Positions 33,792 to 42,959 of a stretch of DNA of 64,000 nt are shown here, piece after piece. The stretch's first letter is position 1. Every line of letters starts with the position of its first letter. The position numbers and the translations under genes are program-made. The stretch lies in contig JAZUFZ010000011.1 of NCBI GenBank assembly GCA_045640985.1, forward strand, positions 1 to 64,000, written 5' to 3'. The notes beneath the pieces are model-generated. The model did not search any database. It saw nothing but the letters and a program-made list of their open reading frames with translations, and was not told the origin of the DNA. Source of the DNA: Colimorpha sp045640985 (GTDB lineage Bacteria > Bacteroidota > Bacteroidia > Bacteroidales > P3).

Positions 33792-35120
33792 TCAATGCTT
33801 TCTGAACTGGGGTATCTTTGGAAGTTTTCCGCCTTTGGTGCTCACCATCTTCATCATCTTTCGGGTTTCCTCGAACTGCTTCATGAACCGGTTCACCTCC
33901 TGGATGGAGCATCCGGAGCCGTTGGCGATACGTTGTTTTCTGCTTCCGTTGATGCAGGACGGATGCTGGCGTTCATAAGGGGTCATGGATGAAATCATGG
34001 CTTCAATGGGTTTGAAGGCATCGTCTCCAATCTCCACATCCTTGGTTATTTTGTCCATTCCGGGTATCATGCCGAGCAGGTCCTTCATGGAGCCCATACG
34101 CTTTATCTGGTTTACCTGCGACAGGAAATCCTCGAAATTATATTCGTTGTGGATGAGTTTTTTCTGTATCTTGCGAGCTTCTTCCTCGTCGTACTGCTCC
34201 TGGGCGCGCTCCACGAGGCTGACCACGTCTCCCATGCCGAGGATACGGTTTGCCATTCGGTCTGGGTGGAAGACGTCGAGTGCGTCCATCTTTTCGCCCA
34301 CGCCCACGAACTTGATGGGCTTATCCACGGTATAGCGTATGGTAAGGGCCGCACCGCCACGGGTGTCGCCGTCCAGTTTGGTCAGTACCACGCCGTCGAA
34401 GTCTATCTTTTCGTTGAAGGCTTTTGCCGTATTGACTGCGTCCTGACCCGTCATGGAATCCACCACGAACAGGGTTTCTTGGGGATTCAGAGCGGATTTG
34501 AGGGATGCAATCTCGTTCATCATCTGCTCGTCGATGGCGAGACGTCCGGCGGTATCGACAATCAGAACCTCAATGCCCTTGGACTTTGCTTCGCGCACGG
34601 CATTCTGGGCGATCTGTACGGGGTTCTGGTTTCCGGCTTCGGTATATACCGGCACCTGTATCTGTTCTCCGAGGGTCTGCAGCTGACTGATAGCGGCAGG
34701 TCTATATACGTCGCAGGCGGTAAGCATGACGCTCTTGCCTTTCTTGTTTTTCAGATGATATGCCAGCTTTGCGCTGAAGGTGGTCTTACCGGAACCTTGC
34801 AGACCTGACATCAGGATAACGGCGGGAGAGCCTTTCAGATTGACATCCACAGCCGTGGAGCCCATGAGCTTGGTGAGTTCCTCATGAACGATCTTCACCA
34901 TGAGCTGGCCTGGCTCTATGCTTTGGATTACGTTCCGTCCCAGAGCTTCCGCCTTTACCTTGTCGGTAAATTCTTTTGCGATAGGGTAGGACACGTCGGC
35001 GTCCAAAAGGGCCTTTCTGACCTCTTTTACGGTCTCTGCAATATTGATATCGGATATTGTTCCTTTACCTTTCAGCGTATGTAACGCTTTCTCTATCTTA
35101 CTACTAAGGTTTTCAAACAT
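33792..35120 (-). CDS. ffh: Signal recognition particle protein Ffh
   Basis: GTPase that binds 4.5S RNA and signal sequences of nascent membrane proteins and docks on FtsY. 442 residues: N helical bundle (about 1-90), G domain with GLQGSGKTTFSAKL near 104-117, DTAGRLAIDEQM near 190, TKLDGDTRGG near 247, and the methionine-rich M domain from about 330 (RMGSMKDLLGMIPGM, SSMTPYERQHPS, RQKRIANGSG). The upstream -7 box TATCTTTG lies only about 27 bases before the ATG. Confidence 0.97.
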   Translation of the reverse strand: MFENLSSKIEKALHTLKGKGTISDINIAETVKEVRKALLDADVSYPIAKEFTDKVKAEALGRNVIQSIEPGQLMVKIVHEELTKLMGSTAVDVNLKGSPAVILMSGLQGSGKTTFSAKLAYHLKNKKGKSVMLTACDVYRPAAISQLQTLGEQIQVPVYTEAGNQNPVQIAQNAVREAKSKGIEVLIVDTAGRLAIDEQMMNEIASLKSALNPQETLFVVDSMTGQDAVNTAKAFNEKIDFDGVVLTKLDGDTRGGAALTIRYTVDKPIKFVGVGEKMDALDVFHPDRMANRILGMGDVVSLVERAQEQYDEEEARKIQKKLIHNEYNFEDFLSQVNQIKRMGSMKDLLGMIPGMDKITKDVEIGDDAFKPIEAMISSMTPYERQHPSCINGSRKQRIANGSGCSIQEVNRFMKQFEETRKMMKMVSTKGGKLPKIPQFRKH

Positions 35121-35147
35121 AATAACTATCGGTCGTCAAAATTTCTG

Positions 35148-35155
35148 CAAAGATA
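35148..35155 (-). promoter_or_regulatory. Probable ffh promoter -7 box (TATCTTTG)
   Basis: CAAAGATA on the plus strand is TATCTTTG read toward ffh, followed by the common GCA. The expected -33 TTTG is not at the right distance, so only half of the consensus supports it. Confidence 0.5.
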
Positions 35156-35398
35156 CGAATTTTTTTTTGAATTATGCCCCTCTTGGCATAAAAATTTTTA
35201 TTATTATTCATTTTTCTATATAATATTCCGTCATCTCTCCCGGGAAAGAACAGGAATAGCCGGCCGTTTTTTCCTGTGGCTTCCATATGGGGAAAAGATA
35301 AAGTGCGTTCATTCCGTTTCCCGATACATCTCATCCAGGGCAGTTCCGGCACCTCAAAAACACGCAGTTTACGTGCTTCTAAATCCGTGTTTTACTGC

Positions 35399-35517
35399 GG
35401 TATCTCCCTTCTATCTTTTTTCTATCTTCTTTTTATCTTTTTTCTATCTCTTATCCTTAGGAAAGGAGATAAAAAGAAGTTAATATGGAGATAAAAAGAA
35501 GATAGAAGGGAGTTACC
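35399..35517 (+). repeat. Long near-palindromic repeat, copy B
   Basis: Starts GGTATCTCCC, ends GGGAGTTACC, 119 bases. The left arm is TATC/TTTTT words, the right arm AAGGAGATAAAAAGAAGTTAA and GGAGATAAAAAGAAGATAGA; the arms pair around TTATCCTTAGGAAAG. It is nearly identical to copy C over the right arm. It lies between divergent ffh and rpoD, its right end about 157 bases before the rpoD ATG. The rest of 35121-35674 holds no gene. Confidence 0.85.
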
Positions 35518-35608
35518 TGCGCTATATGTAGCGGGAAGAAGGGCGGGGGAGAATCGTGTGCAGGAAACCACAAGACTGCCCATGATGCAAAATTTTAATA
35601 TTTTTTTT

Positions 35609-35616
35609 TACTTTTG
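35609..35616 (+). promoter_or_regulatory. Probable rpoD promoter -7 box (TACTTTTG)
   Basis: TACTTTTG, a perfect -7 box, lies 58 bases before the rpoD ATG in a T-rich stretch. No TTTG stands 19-20 bases upstream. Confidence 0.5.
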
Positions 35617-35674
35617 TGAAACATTTTTGAAAAAACCACGTTATTGAGTATGTTATTGAATTGAAAAAACAAGC

Positions 35675-36535
35675 ATGAGACAGTTAAAAATTACTCATTC
35701 TATCACCAATCGCGACAATATCTCTCTTGACCATTACCTTCAGGATATATGTAGTGAGGAGTTGCTGACCCCGGAAGAAGAAGTGCAGCTGGCACAGAAA
35801 ATCAAGCAGGGCGATCAGGAAGCATTGGAGCGACTGACCAGAGCTAACCTTAGATTTGTCGTTTCCGTAGCCAAGCAATACCAGAATCAGGGACTCAGTC
35901 TGCCAGACCTTATCAACGAGGGCAACGTAGGCCTGATCAAGGCGGCAAAACGCTTTGACGAGACCCGTGGATTCAAGTTCATTTCCTATGCCGTGTGGTG
36001 GATTCGCCAGTCGATATTGCAGGCAATCGCAGAGAACTCGCGTATCGTACGCCTCCCGTCCAACCAGCTGGGAGCCCTGAACAAGCTCAAGAAAGAGATT
36101 TCCCGCCTCGAACAGGAACTGGAACGTCCGCCATCAGAGGAGGAACTGTCTGAACTGCTGGATATTCCGCAGGATAAGATCAAGAGCATTCTCGGCATCT
36201 CCGGCCGTCATATTTCCATCGATGCGCCCCTTGTATCGGATGAAGAGGTGAACTATGTGGATGTGATACCCAACGAAGATACTCCTCCGACCGACAGCGC
36301 CCTTATGCACGAATCGCTGAGCATAGAGGTGGAACGGGCATTGAGTTCGCTTACCGAATACGAACGGGAAGTAATCAAGATGTATTTCGGCATAGGGCTG
36401 CCCCATGCGCTGAGTCTTGACGAAATTGCCATGAAATTCGGACTCACGCGGGAACGCGTACGCCAGATCAAGGAAAAAGGATTGAAACGTCTGAAATCAA
36501 GTTCCAAGAGCAAACATCTGATCTCATATCTATAG
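35675..36535 (+). CDS. rpoD: Primary RNA polymerase sigma factor (Bacteroidota RpoD type)
   Basis: Housekeeping sigma factor of 286 residues, the short Bacteroidota form without the large region 1.1 and non-conserved insertion of E. coli sigma-70. Region 1.2 (DNISLDHYLQDI), region 2 (RANLRFVVSVAKQYQNQGL, DLINEGNVGLIKAAKRFDE, FKFISYAVWWIRQSI), region 3 and region 4 (ALSLDEIAMKFGLTRERVRQ with its helix-turn-helix) are all present. It should recognise the TTTG/TAnnTTTG promoters seen in this window. rsmG follows with one base between stop and ATG. Confidence 0.97.
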   Translation: MRQLKITHSITNRDNISLDHYLQDICSEELLTPEEEVQLAQKIKQGDQEALERLTRANLRFVVSVAKQYQNQGLSLPDLINEGNVGLIKAAKRFDETRGFKFISYAVWWIRQSILQAIAENSRIVRLPSNQLGALNKLKKEISRLEQELERPPSEEELSELLDIPQDKIKSILGISGRHISIDAPLVSDEEVNYVDVIPNEDTPPTDSALMHESLSIEVERALSSLTEYEREVIKMYFGIGLPHALSLDEIAMKFGLTRERVRQIKEKGLKRLKSSSKSKHLISYL

Positions 36536-36536
36536 A

Positions 36537-37160
36537 ATGGAAACAATTCTCAAATATTTTCCGGAATTGACAGGGCGGCAAAAAGAACAATTTGCCGCTC
36601 TGCCCGCATTGTATGAGGAGTGGAACGCAAAGATAAATGTGGTCTCCAGAAAGGACATGGACCACTTTATGGAACATCATGTGTTACATTCACTGGCAAT
36701 ATCCAAGGTGCTGAAATTTAATGATATGTCCGATATAATGGATGTAGGAACCGGCGGAGGATTTCCAGGAATTCCACTGGCGATAATGTTTCCTCAGGTT
36801 AGGTTCTATCTGATAGACTCCATAGGGAAAAAGATAAAGGTAGTCTCCGACATAGCTGCGCGGCTGGACCTTCAGAACGTGAAAACGGAACAGATACGTG
36901 CGGAACAGGTAAAAGGCGACTTCGATTTTATCGTTTCAAGAGCCGTGACCGACTTGTCAGAGTTCACGAAATGGGTACGCGGGAAAGTGTCCGATACCCA
37001 TTACCACAACCTTAACAACGGCATACTATATCTGAAAGGAGGCGATCTGGACGAAGAACTTGCCCCTTTCCGCCACAAAGTGAAGACCTGGAATATCAGC
37101 GACTTCTATGAAGAACCATATTTTGAGACCAAGAAAGTGATATACCTACCCTGGAAATAG
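36537..37160 (+). CDS. rsmG: 16S rRNA (guanine527-N7)-methyltransferase
   Basis: Methylates G527 of 16S rRNA using SAM. 207 residues, full length. The SAM-binding motif MDVGTGGGFPGIPLA lies near 66-80 and the family block FDFIVSRAVTDLSEF near 123-137 carries the Ser-Arg-Ala signature. Start chosen one base after the rpoD stop, so the two genes are coupled. Loss of this enzyme is known to give low-level streptomycin resistance in other bacteria. Confidence 0.95.
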   Translation: METILKYFPELTGRQKEQFAALPALYEEWNAKINVVSRKDMDHFMEHHVLHSLAISKVLKFNDMSDIMDVGTGGGFPGIPLAIMFPQVRFYLIDSIGKKIKVVSDIAARLDLQNVKTEQIRAEQVKGDFDFIVSRAVTDLSEFTKWVRGKVSDTHYHNLNNGILYLKGGDLDEELAPFRHKVKTWNISDFYEEPYFETKKVIYLPWK

Positions 37161-37169
37161 CCCTGCCAC

Positions 37170-39194
37170 ATGAGAAAAACTGCCTTATTACTCCTTGTTC
37201 TTGCCCTGATGGTAAACGGATGCAGACGCGACACGACCCATACCGTCTATCTTCTGAACTGGGACTTTGAATACGACGGAACATGGTATGCCGCACAAGT
37301 GCCCGGATGTGTGCATCTGGACCTGCTGCGCAACGAATTGATACCCAACCCGCTTGTTGCTACCAACGAAGATTCCGTACAATGGGTCTCCCGCCGCGGT
37401 TGGGAATACAGAACCGTCATCACAAAGCAGTCTCTCTCTCGCTGCAGACATCACGAATTGATATTCGACGGACTCGAAACCTGCGCCGAAATATTCTGGA
37501 ACGATTCCTTGCTCGGAAAAGCAGACAATATGTTCCGGCAGTGGACCTTTTCATTGGACTCACAGGAATTGCGCGATACCAATATTCTTATGGTCAGGTT
37601 TTCCCCGACATATATAAATGACTCGCTTTCTATGCAGGCTCTGGGCTATTCCGTACCTGACAGCCGCGCTTTCACCCGCACAGCCCCATACCAGCAAGGG
37701 TGGGACTGGGGTCCGAAACTGAATACCTGCGGCATCTGGCAGCCGGTGATAATAATTGGGTACAACGGAAAAAGACCAGAACCAAAACTGGAGAATACTC
37801 CGGTTTCATGGAATGTAGAACTGCATCAGGATAAAGATGATACGGGAGAAGAGTTCACGTTCTACTGTAACGGAGAACCCGTATTCATAAAGGGCGCAAA
37901 CTGGATTCCCTGTAGCAGTTTCCCGATAATGAATGCCCAGTTGAAAGAACGGTACCGCTATCTTCTTACTTCCGCAAAGGAAGCAAACTTCAATATGATC
38001 AGGGTATGGGGCGGTGGAATCTACGAACCGGACTATTTCTATGAATTATGCGATTCGCTCCATCTGATGGTCTGGCAGGACTTCAACTTCAGCTGCGCCT
38101 TGTATCCCTCCGATGAGCGTTTCCTTGTGAATGTGAAGGCAGAAGCGGAGCAGCAGGTCCGCAGAATCGCCCAGCATCCATGCGTAGTGGTCTGGTGTGG
38201 CAACAACGAGGTGGAAAACGGCTGGAATGACTGGGGATGGCAGCAGCAATACGGTTGGAATGAAACACAGATTCAACAGTTACGCCATGGTATTGATACC
38301 TTATTTGGGAAAGACGGCATATTGGCAGATGCCGTCAGAAAATATGATCCGTTGAACAGGAGTTACATAGCTTCATCTCCGCTTTTCGGGTGGGGACACG
38401 AGGAATGTTGCACACACGGAGATTCCCATTACTGGGGCGTATGGTGGGGAGAACAGCCTTTTGAAGTATATGCGGAAAAAGTAGGAAGGTTTATGTCGGA
38501 ATTCGGATTCCAGAGTTATCCAGCCTGGAGCTCGATACAGCGATTCTGTCCGGAAGATGAACAAACGATAGACTCACCAACAATGCAGCACCACCAGAAG
38601 CATGGTCGGGGAGTGGCTATTATTGATAAAGCCATGAAACAATACTATGGGCTTGACAGCAGGAAGCTTTCACTCGAAGACTATTGTTATGTATCTCAAC
38701 TGCTTCAGGCCTGGGGAACGGGTTATGGAATATTCCAACATATTAAAAACCAACCCCATTGTATGGGTACATTATACTGGCAGTTGAATGACTGCTGGCC
38801 AGTTGCTTCGTGGAGCAGCATCGACAGTTACGGCAATTGGAAAGCCCTTCATTACAGAGTAAGAGCCCTGTTCGACAAGGATATGAATCAGGATTACTGG
38901 GAACAATATTACTCGGTATATCCGAAAGATCTGAAATTACAGTCTCCCCAGTACTATCAACGCAGGAACGACCGCTACACCTGGGAAATTACAGCAGAGA
39001 CAGACTTGAGGGATGTATTTGCTGACATAGAACCATACGTGGACGGACGTTTTGACGACAACTATTTTGATATGAAAGCCGGAGAAACAAAGACTTTGAC
39101 TTTCATACCGCGATATCCGGATGCGGACCTTTCAAAAGCCGTCCTCAAAGTAAAAACATTGAACGGAATATACAAAAAACATACCCTCAAATAA
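37170..39194 (+). CDS. Shortened beta-mannosidase-like GH2 lipoprotein
   Basis: Predicted lipoprotein (signal ending LMVNGC, Cys18) of the glycoside hydrolase 2 beta-mannosidase group. The N-terminal jelly-roll domain (WYAAQVPGCVHLDLL, VQWVSRRGWEY, YQQGWDWGPKL, GIWQPV) and the catalytic barrel (VFIKGANWIPCSSFP, IRVWGGGIYEPDYFYE, VVWCGNNEVENGWNDW with the acid/base Glu, RFMSEFGFQSYP with the nucleophile Glu) are present. At 674 residues it is about 170 shorter than usual. The Ig-like domain between jelly roll and barrel is reduced to about 30 residues, and the Ig-like domain between the barrel and the last domain (PKDLKL, DNYFDMKAGETKTL) is also missing. No frameshift is seen. Substrate is inferred to be a beta-mannoside. 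Confidence 0.85.
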   Translation: MRKTALLLLVLALMVNGCRRDTTHTVYLLNWDFEYDGTWYAAQVPGCVHLDLLRNELIPNPLVATNEDSVQWVSRRGWEYRTVITKQSLSRCRHHELIFDGLETCAEIFWNDSLLGKADNMFRQWTFSLDSQELRDTNILMVRFSPTYINDSLSMQALGYSVPDSRAFTRTAPYQQGWDWGPKLNTCGIWQPVIIIGYNGKRPEPKLENTPVSWNVELHQDKDDTGEEFTFYCNGEPVFIKGANWIPCSSFPIMNAQLKERYRYLLTSAKEANFNMIRVWGGGIYEPDYFYELCDSLHLMVWQDFNFSCALYPSDERFLVNVKAEAEQQVRRIAQHPCVVVWCGNNEVENGWNDWGWQQQYGWNETQIQQLRHGIDTLFGKDGILADAVRKYDPLNRSYIASSPLFGWGHEECCTHGDSHYWGVWWGEQPFEVYAEKVGRFMSEFGFQSYPAWSSIQRFCPEDEQTIDSPTMQHHQKHGRGVAIIDKAMKQYYGLDSRKLSLEDYCYVSQLLQAWGTGYGIFQHIKNQPHCMGTLYWQLNDCWPVASWSSIDSYGNWKALHYRVRALFDKDMNQDYWEQYYSVYPKDLKLQSPQYYQRRNDRYTWEITAETDLRDVFADIEPYVDGRFDDNYFDMKAGETKTLTFIPRYPDADLSKAVLKVKTLNGIYKKHTLK

Positions 39195-39205
39195 AGAATG
39201 AGAAG

Positions 39206-39961
39206 ATGAACAGACGATATTTTATTCATTTGGCGTACCATGGAGGTAAATATTGCGGATGGCAGACACAGCCGGATGCCCCGTCTGTTCAACAGACTCT
39301 CGAACACGCATTTGAGACATTGCTGCGCAATAAGGTGAATATTGTCGGGTGCGGACGGACTGATACAGGCGTTCACGCAAGTGACTTTTATGCGCATTTC
39401 AACTTCGACGGGGAAATTGACACCGGACAGCTGAAATTCAAACTCAACAGTTTCCTTCCAGACGATATCGTGATTTTCAACATCTTTCCAGTAAAGGAAG
39501 AGGCCCATGCCCGCTTTGACGCGTTGTCAAGAACTTACCAGTATCATGTAAGCAATCAGAGACTTCCGTTCAAACAAGGGCAGTACTGTCGCATATATTT
39601 TGAACCGGATATCGAGAAAATGAACCTCGCGGCAGCCGAATTGATGAAATACGAGGACTTTACAAGTTTCGCAAAACTTCATACACAGGTAAAAACCAAT
39701 ATATGCCACCTGTCGCAGGCAAAATGGGAACAGACCGATAGCGAATGGATTTTCACCATTACAAGCAACCGTTTTCTCCGCAATATGGTCAGGGCTGTAA
39801 CAGGGACTCTGCTGGAAGTTGGCAGAGGTAAACTGGATATCGACGGTTTTTTGCGAATAGTCGAGCAGAAAAACCGTTGTGCCGCTGGAGTCAGTATGCC
39901 GCCTGAAGGACTGTTCCTCACACATGTAGAATATAACTTCTATGAATTGAAACTGATATGA
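39206..39961 (+). CDS. truA: tRNA pseudouridine(38-40) synthase
   Basis: Converts uridines 38-40 of the tRNA anticodon arm to pseudouridine. 251 residues; the nucleophilic aspartate is Asp53 in GCGRTDTGVHAS, and FHARFDA-like EAHARFDALSRTYQYHV plus FLRNMVRAVTGTLLEVGRGK are the other family blocks. It overlaps prmA by four bases and heads the truA-prmA-topB series, 11 bases after the mannosidase stop. Confidence 0.96.
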   Translation: MNRRYFIHLAYHGGKYCGWQTQPDAPSVQQTLEHAFETLLRNKVNIVGCGRTDTGVHASDFYAHFNFDGEIDTGQLKFKLNSFLPDDIVIFNIFPVKEEAHARFDALSRTYQYHVSNQRLPFKQGQYCRIYFEPDIEKMNLAAAELMKYEDFTSFAKLHTQVKTNICHLSQAKWEQTDSEWIFTITSNRFLRNMVRAVTGTLLEVGRGKLDIDGFLRIVEQKNRCAAGVSMPPEGLFLTHVEYNFYELKLI

Positions 39962-40788
39962 AATATACTGAAGTAACATTAAAAATACGGACTCTCAACC
40001 CATACCGGGACATTCTGGTTTATGAACTTGGGGAAGGAGATTATGACAGTTTTGTAGAAACACCAGAGGGCGTTAAAGCCTATATACCGACACATCTTTT
40101 TGATGAAAGTTTTCTTAAATCCGTTTTGGAAGATATTGATTGTGAGATAAGTTATGTAGCAGAAGAAATGCCTGATAAAAACTGGAACGAAGAATGGGAA
40201 AAACAACATAAATCGGTACTTGTAGAGGGCGAAAAGAGTGTGTATGTACGGGCGCCGTTCCATCCGCATATTGAAGCCGACTATGAAATCATCATAGAAC
40301 CGAAAATGTCATTCGGCACAGCACATCATGCAACCACATATATGATGTTGGATTACCTGACCGAGATTGATCTCCAAGGGAAAAACGTGCTGGATATGGG
40401 ATGTGGAACGGCAGTATTGGCAATATTAGCGAAAATACGCGGGGCAAAGAATGTGGATGCTGTTGATATAGACGAGTGGGCTTACCAGAACGCTCTCGAA
40501 AACGCAGAACGCAATGGGGTAGAGCTCCATTGCAGTCTTGGTGATGCTACCACTTTGCCGCACCAGCCGGTTTATGACCTTGTGATAGCTAATATCAACC
40601 GGAACATTCTTTTGCACGATATGGAACATTATGTACAATCGATGAAACATGGCGCAACCATATTATTCAGCGGATTTTATGAATCAGACATTCTAGTATT
40701 GGTTGAACACGCGAATGCCTTAGGTTTACAACTGCAAAAGACCAAAACACGTCTTGATTGGGCAGCTCTTAAATTCCAGCTTATATGA
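39958..40788 (+). CDS. prmA: Ribosomal protein L11 methyltransferase
   Basis: SAM-dependent trimethylation of ribosomal protein L11. 276 residues: an N-terminal ferredoxin-like substrate domain (about 1-100), then the methyltransferase fold with VLDMGCGTAVLAILA near 143-157, VDAVDIDEWAYQNALENA near 166-183 and the NPPY-equivalent IANINRNILL near 211-220. The SFGTAHHATT block near 122 is typical of PrmA. Four-base overlaps on both sides show translational coupling with truA and topB. Confidence 0.93.
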   Translation: MKYTEVTLKIRTLNPYRDILVYELGEGDYDSFVETPEGVKAYIPTHLFDESFLKSVLEDIDCEISYVAEEMPDKNWNEEWEKQHKSVLVEGEKSVYVRAPFHPHIEADYEIIIEPKMSFGTAHHATTYMMLDYLTEIDLQGKNVLDMGCGTAVLAILAKIRGAKNVDAVDIDEWAYQNALENAERNGVELHCSLGDATTLPHQPVYDLVIANINRNILLHDMEHYVQSMKHGATILFSGFYESDILVLVEHANALGLQLQKTKTRLDWAALKFQLI

Positions 40789-42839
40789 TAGTCTGCATTG
40801 CCGAAAAACCGAATGTCGCCAAAGATATTGCAAAGATTCTTGGTGCTACGACTCCCCACGATGGATATATGGAGGGGAACGGCTATCAGGTAACCTGGAC
40901 ATTCGGTCATCTTTGTACTTTGAAGGAACCTCACGACTATTCCGGATTATGGAAACAATGGGAACTGGCCTTTTTGCCAATGATCCCGGAAAAATTCGGA
41001 ATAAAGCCCATTCCCAACAATAATACATACACAAAGCAGCTGGCTGTGATAGAGCGGCTCATGCAACAGGCAGATCGTATCGTGAACTGCGGCGATGCCG
41101 GACAGGAAGGGGAACTCATCCAGCGGTGGGTTATGCAGGTCGTAAAAACAAAATGCCCGGTAGATAGATTGTGGATCAGCTCCTTGACCGAAGAAGCCAT
41201 CCGGGAAGGATTCAAGGCGTTGAAGCCCCAGAGCGAATACCAAAGCCTCTATGAAGCAGGACTATGCCGAGCAATAGGAGACTGGCTTCTGGGTATGAAT
41301 GCCACCCGCCTTTACACTTTGAAATATAGGCAGCAGCGGGGACAAGTGCTCTCGATAGGAAGAGTCCAGACCCCGACGCTGGCGTTGATTGTCAATCGTC
41401 AGAAAGAAATTCAGGACTTCGTTCCAAAACAGTATTGGGTACTTTCTACCATATATCGCGACACGGTATTCACAGCGACACATTCAAAGGATGCCGATGA
41501 CGGAGAAACCACAGATACGCGTGAGGAAGAAATCAAAGCCCAGTTTGACGCCATCAAAGGAAAAGACTTCGAAATAACTTCTATAACACGCAAGCAAGGT
41601 TCAGAAGGAGCTCCAAGATTATTTGACCTCACAAGCCTTCAGGTGGAATGTAACAGGAAATATTCCTTTTCAGCTGAGGAAACCTTGCGGCATATCCAAA
41701 GTCTGTATGAGAAGAAACTGACCACATATCCTCGTGTGGATACCACCTATCTAAGCGAGGACATCTATCCCAAATGTCCGACAATTCTGCAGGGGCTCAT
41801 ACCATACGCGGCGCTGGTTCAACCGCTGCTTGCGACGAAACTGCCCAAGAGCAAGAAGATTTTCGACAATTCCAAGGTTACGGACCATCATGCCATAATT
41901 CCCACAGGCCAGAATCCTCAGAATGCAACGCTTTCACGAGAGGAGAAACAGGTCTATGATCTGGTGGCACGAAGATTTATTGGAGTGTTCTATCCTGACT
42001 GTAAGTTCTCCACTACAACGGTTTTAGGAAAGGTTGAGAATACAGAATTCAAGACTACTGGAAAACAAATACTTGAAGAAGGCTGGAGAGTTGTATTTCC
42101 AAAGAAGCAGAATACCGAGGAAAGCAAGAAAAGTGAAGACGAAGAAAAGACACTTCCCGACTTCAAGAAAGGGGAGAAGGGACCACATGAGCCGACGCTG
42201 ACCGAGAAGTGGACCACGCCGCCCAAACCCTATACGGAAGCCACTTTGCTGCGTGCCATGGAAACAGCAGGAAAACTGGTGGACGATGAGGCATTGCGTG
42301 ATGCCCTGAAAGAAAACGGTATCGGTCGCCCCAGCACGCGGGCGGCCATTATTGAGACCTTGTTCAAGCGAGGATATATCCAGCGCAAAGGGAAGTCTCT
42401 GGAGGCCACTTCGACGGGAGTTGAACTGATCGGTATCATTCATGAGGATCTGCTCAAAAGTGCAGAACTTACCGGCCAGTGGGAAAAGAAACTTCGCGAC
42501 ATTGAGGCCAGAAAGTATGACTCGCATCTTTTCATCAATGAGCTGAAGCAGATGGTTACGGTAATTGTGCGGCAGGTACTGAGTGACACCTCGGCGCGGA
42601 GGGTTCCGGCCTGTGCTGCGGACGGTCCGCAGAGGGAGAAACCAGGGAGATACCAGGGAGATACCCGGGAGAAACCCCAGAAAAAGAAGAAGCCCTCTTC
42701 CAAGGCGCAGAAGCCGGTCAGGGAAGGCGATATATGCCCGCTCTGCGGGAAAGGAACCATCATAAGGGGAAAGACTGCCCTTGGCTGTTCTGAATGGCGC
42801 AGCGGATGTACATTCCGTCAGAACTTTGAAGAGAAGTAA
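40785..42839 (+). CDS. topB: DNA topoisomerase III
   Basis: Type IA topoisomerase that relaxes and decatenates DNA. 684 residues: TOPRIM domain at the start (CIAEKPNVAKDIAKIL; NCGDAGQEGELIQRW near 103-117), the catalytic core with active-site Tyr315 in TTYPRVDTTYLSED, and the GRPSTRAAIIETLFKRGYI block near 508-526. A C-terminal C4 zinc ribbon (CPLCGKGTIIRGKTALGC, then a further Cys) closes the protein. The linker before the ribbon, about residues 603-640, is Arg/Lys/Pro/Gly-rich and is encoded by an 11-base DNA repeat that also occurs outside genes in this window. It starts in a four-base overlap with prmA. Confidence 0.95.
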   Translation: MIVCIAEKPNVAKDIAKILGATTPHDGYMEGNGYQVTWTFGHLCTLKEPHDYSGLWKQWELAFLPMIPEKFGIKPIPNNNTYTKQLAVIERLMQQADRIVNCGDAGQEGELIQRWVMQVVKTKCPVDRLWISSLTEEAIREGFKALKPQSEYQSLYEAGLCRAIGDWLLGMNATRLYTLKYRQQRGQVLSIGRVQTPTLALIVNRQKEIQDFVPKQYWVLSTIYRDTVFTATHSKDADDGETTDTREEEIKAQFDAIKGKDFEITSITRKQGSEGAPRLFDLTSLQVECNRKYSFSAEETLRHIQSLYEKKLTTYPRVDTTYLSEDIYPKCPTILQGLIPYAALVQPLLATKLPKSKKIFDNSKVTDHHAIIPTGQNPQNATLSREEKQVYDLVARRFIGVFYPDCKFSTTTVLGKVENTEFKTTGKQILEEGWRVVFPKKQNTEESKKSEDEEKTLPDFKKGEKGPHEPTLTEKWTTPPKPYTEATLLRAMETAGKLVDDEALRDALKENGIGRPSTRAAIIETLFKRGYIQRKGKSLEATSTGVELIGIIHEDLLKSAELTGQWEKKLRDIEARKYDSHLFINELKQMVTVIVRQVLSDTSARRVPACAADGPQREKPGRYQGDTREKPQKKKKPSSKAQKPVREGDICPLCGKGTIIRGKTALGCSEWRSGCTFRQNFEEK
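42634..42677 (-). repeat. 11-bp tandem array inside the topB reading frame, four units
   Basis: On the coding strand the units are GGGAGAAACCA, GGGAGATACCA, GGGAGATACCC and GGGAGAAACCC; reversed they are the TGGTATCTCCC unit of the intergenic arrays at 593-647 and 49956-49999. The flanking GTTCCGGCC and CTGCGG words also recur beside the array at 50000-50020. Because 11 is not a multiple of three, each unit is read in a different frame, yet the gene stays open. Confidence 0.85.
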
Positions 42840-42889
42840 GTTTTAACAAATTGTTAATAAAAATATTTTTCCATACGAAAAAAAATTCG

Positions 42890-42897
42890 TATCTTTG
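42890..42897 (+). promoter_or_regulatory. gyrA promoter -7 box (TATCTTTG)
   Basis: TATCTTTG followed by CA is a perfect -7 box in the 120-base gap between topB and gyrA. Nineteen bases upstream stands TTTT in place of TTTG. It gives a leader of about 58 bases. Confidence 0.6.
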
Positions 42898-42959
42898 CAT
42901 TTGTTATTTCTATTGAAATAACTATATTTAGTTAGAATACAACAACATAAAATAAAGCA

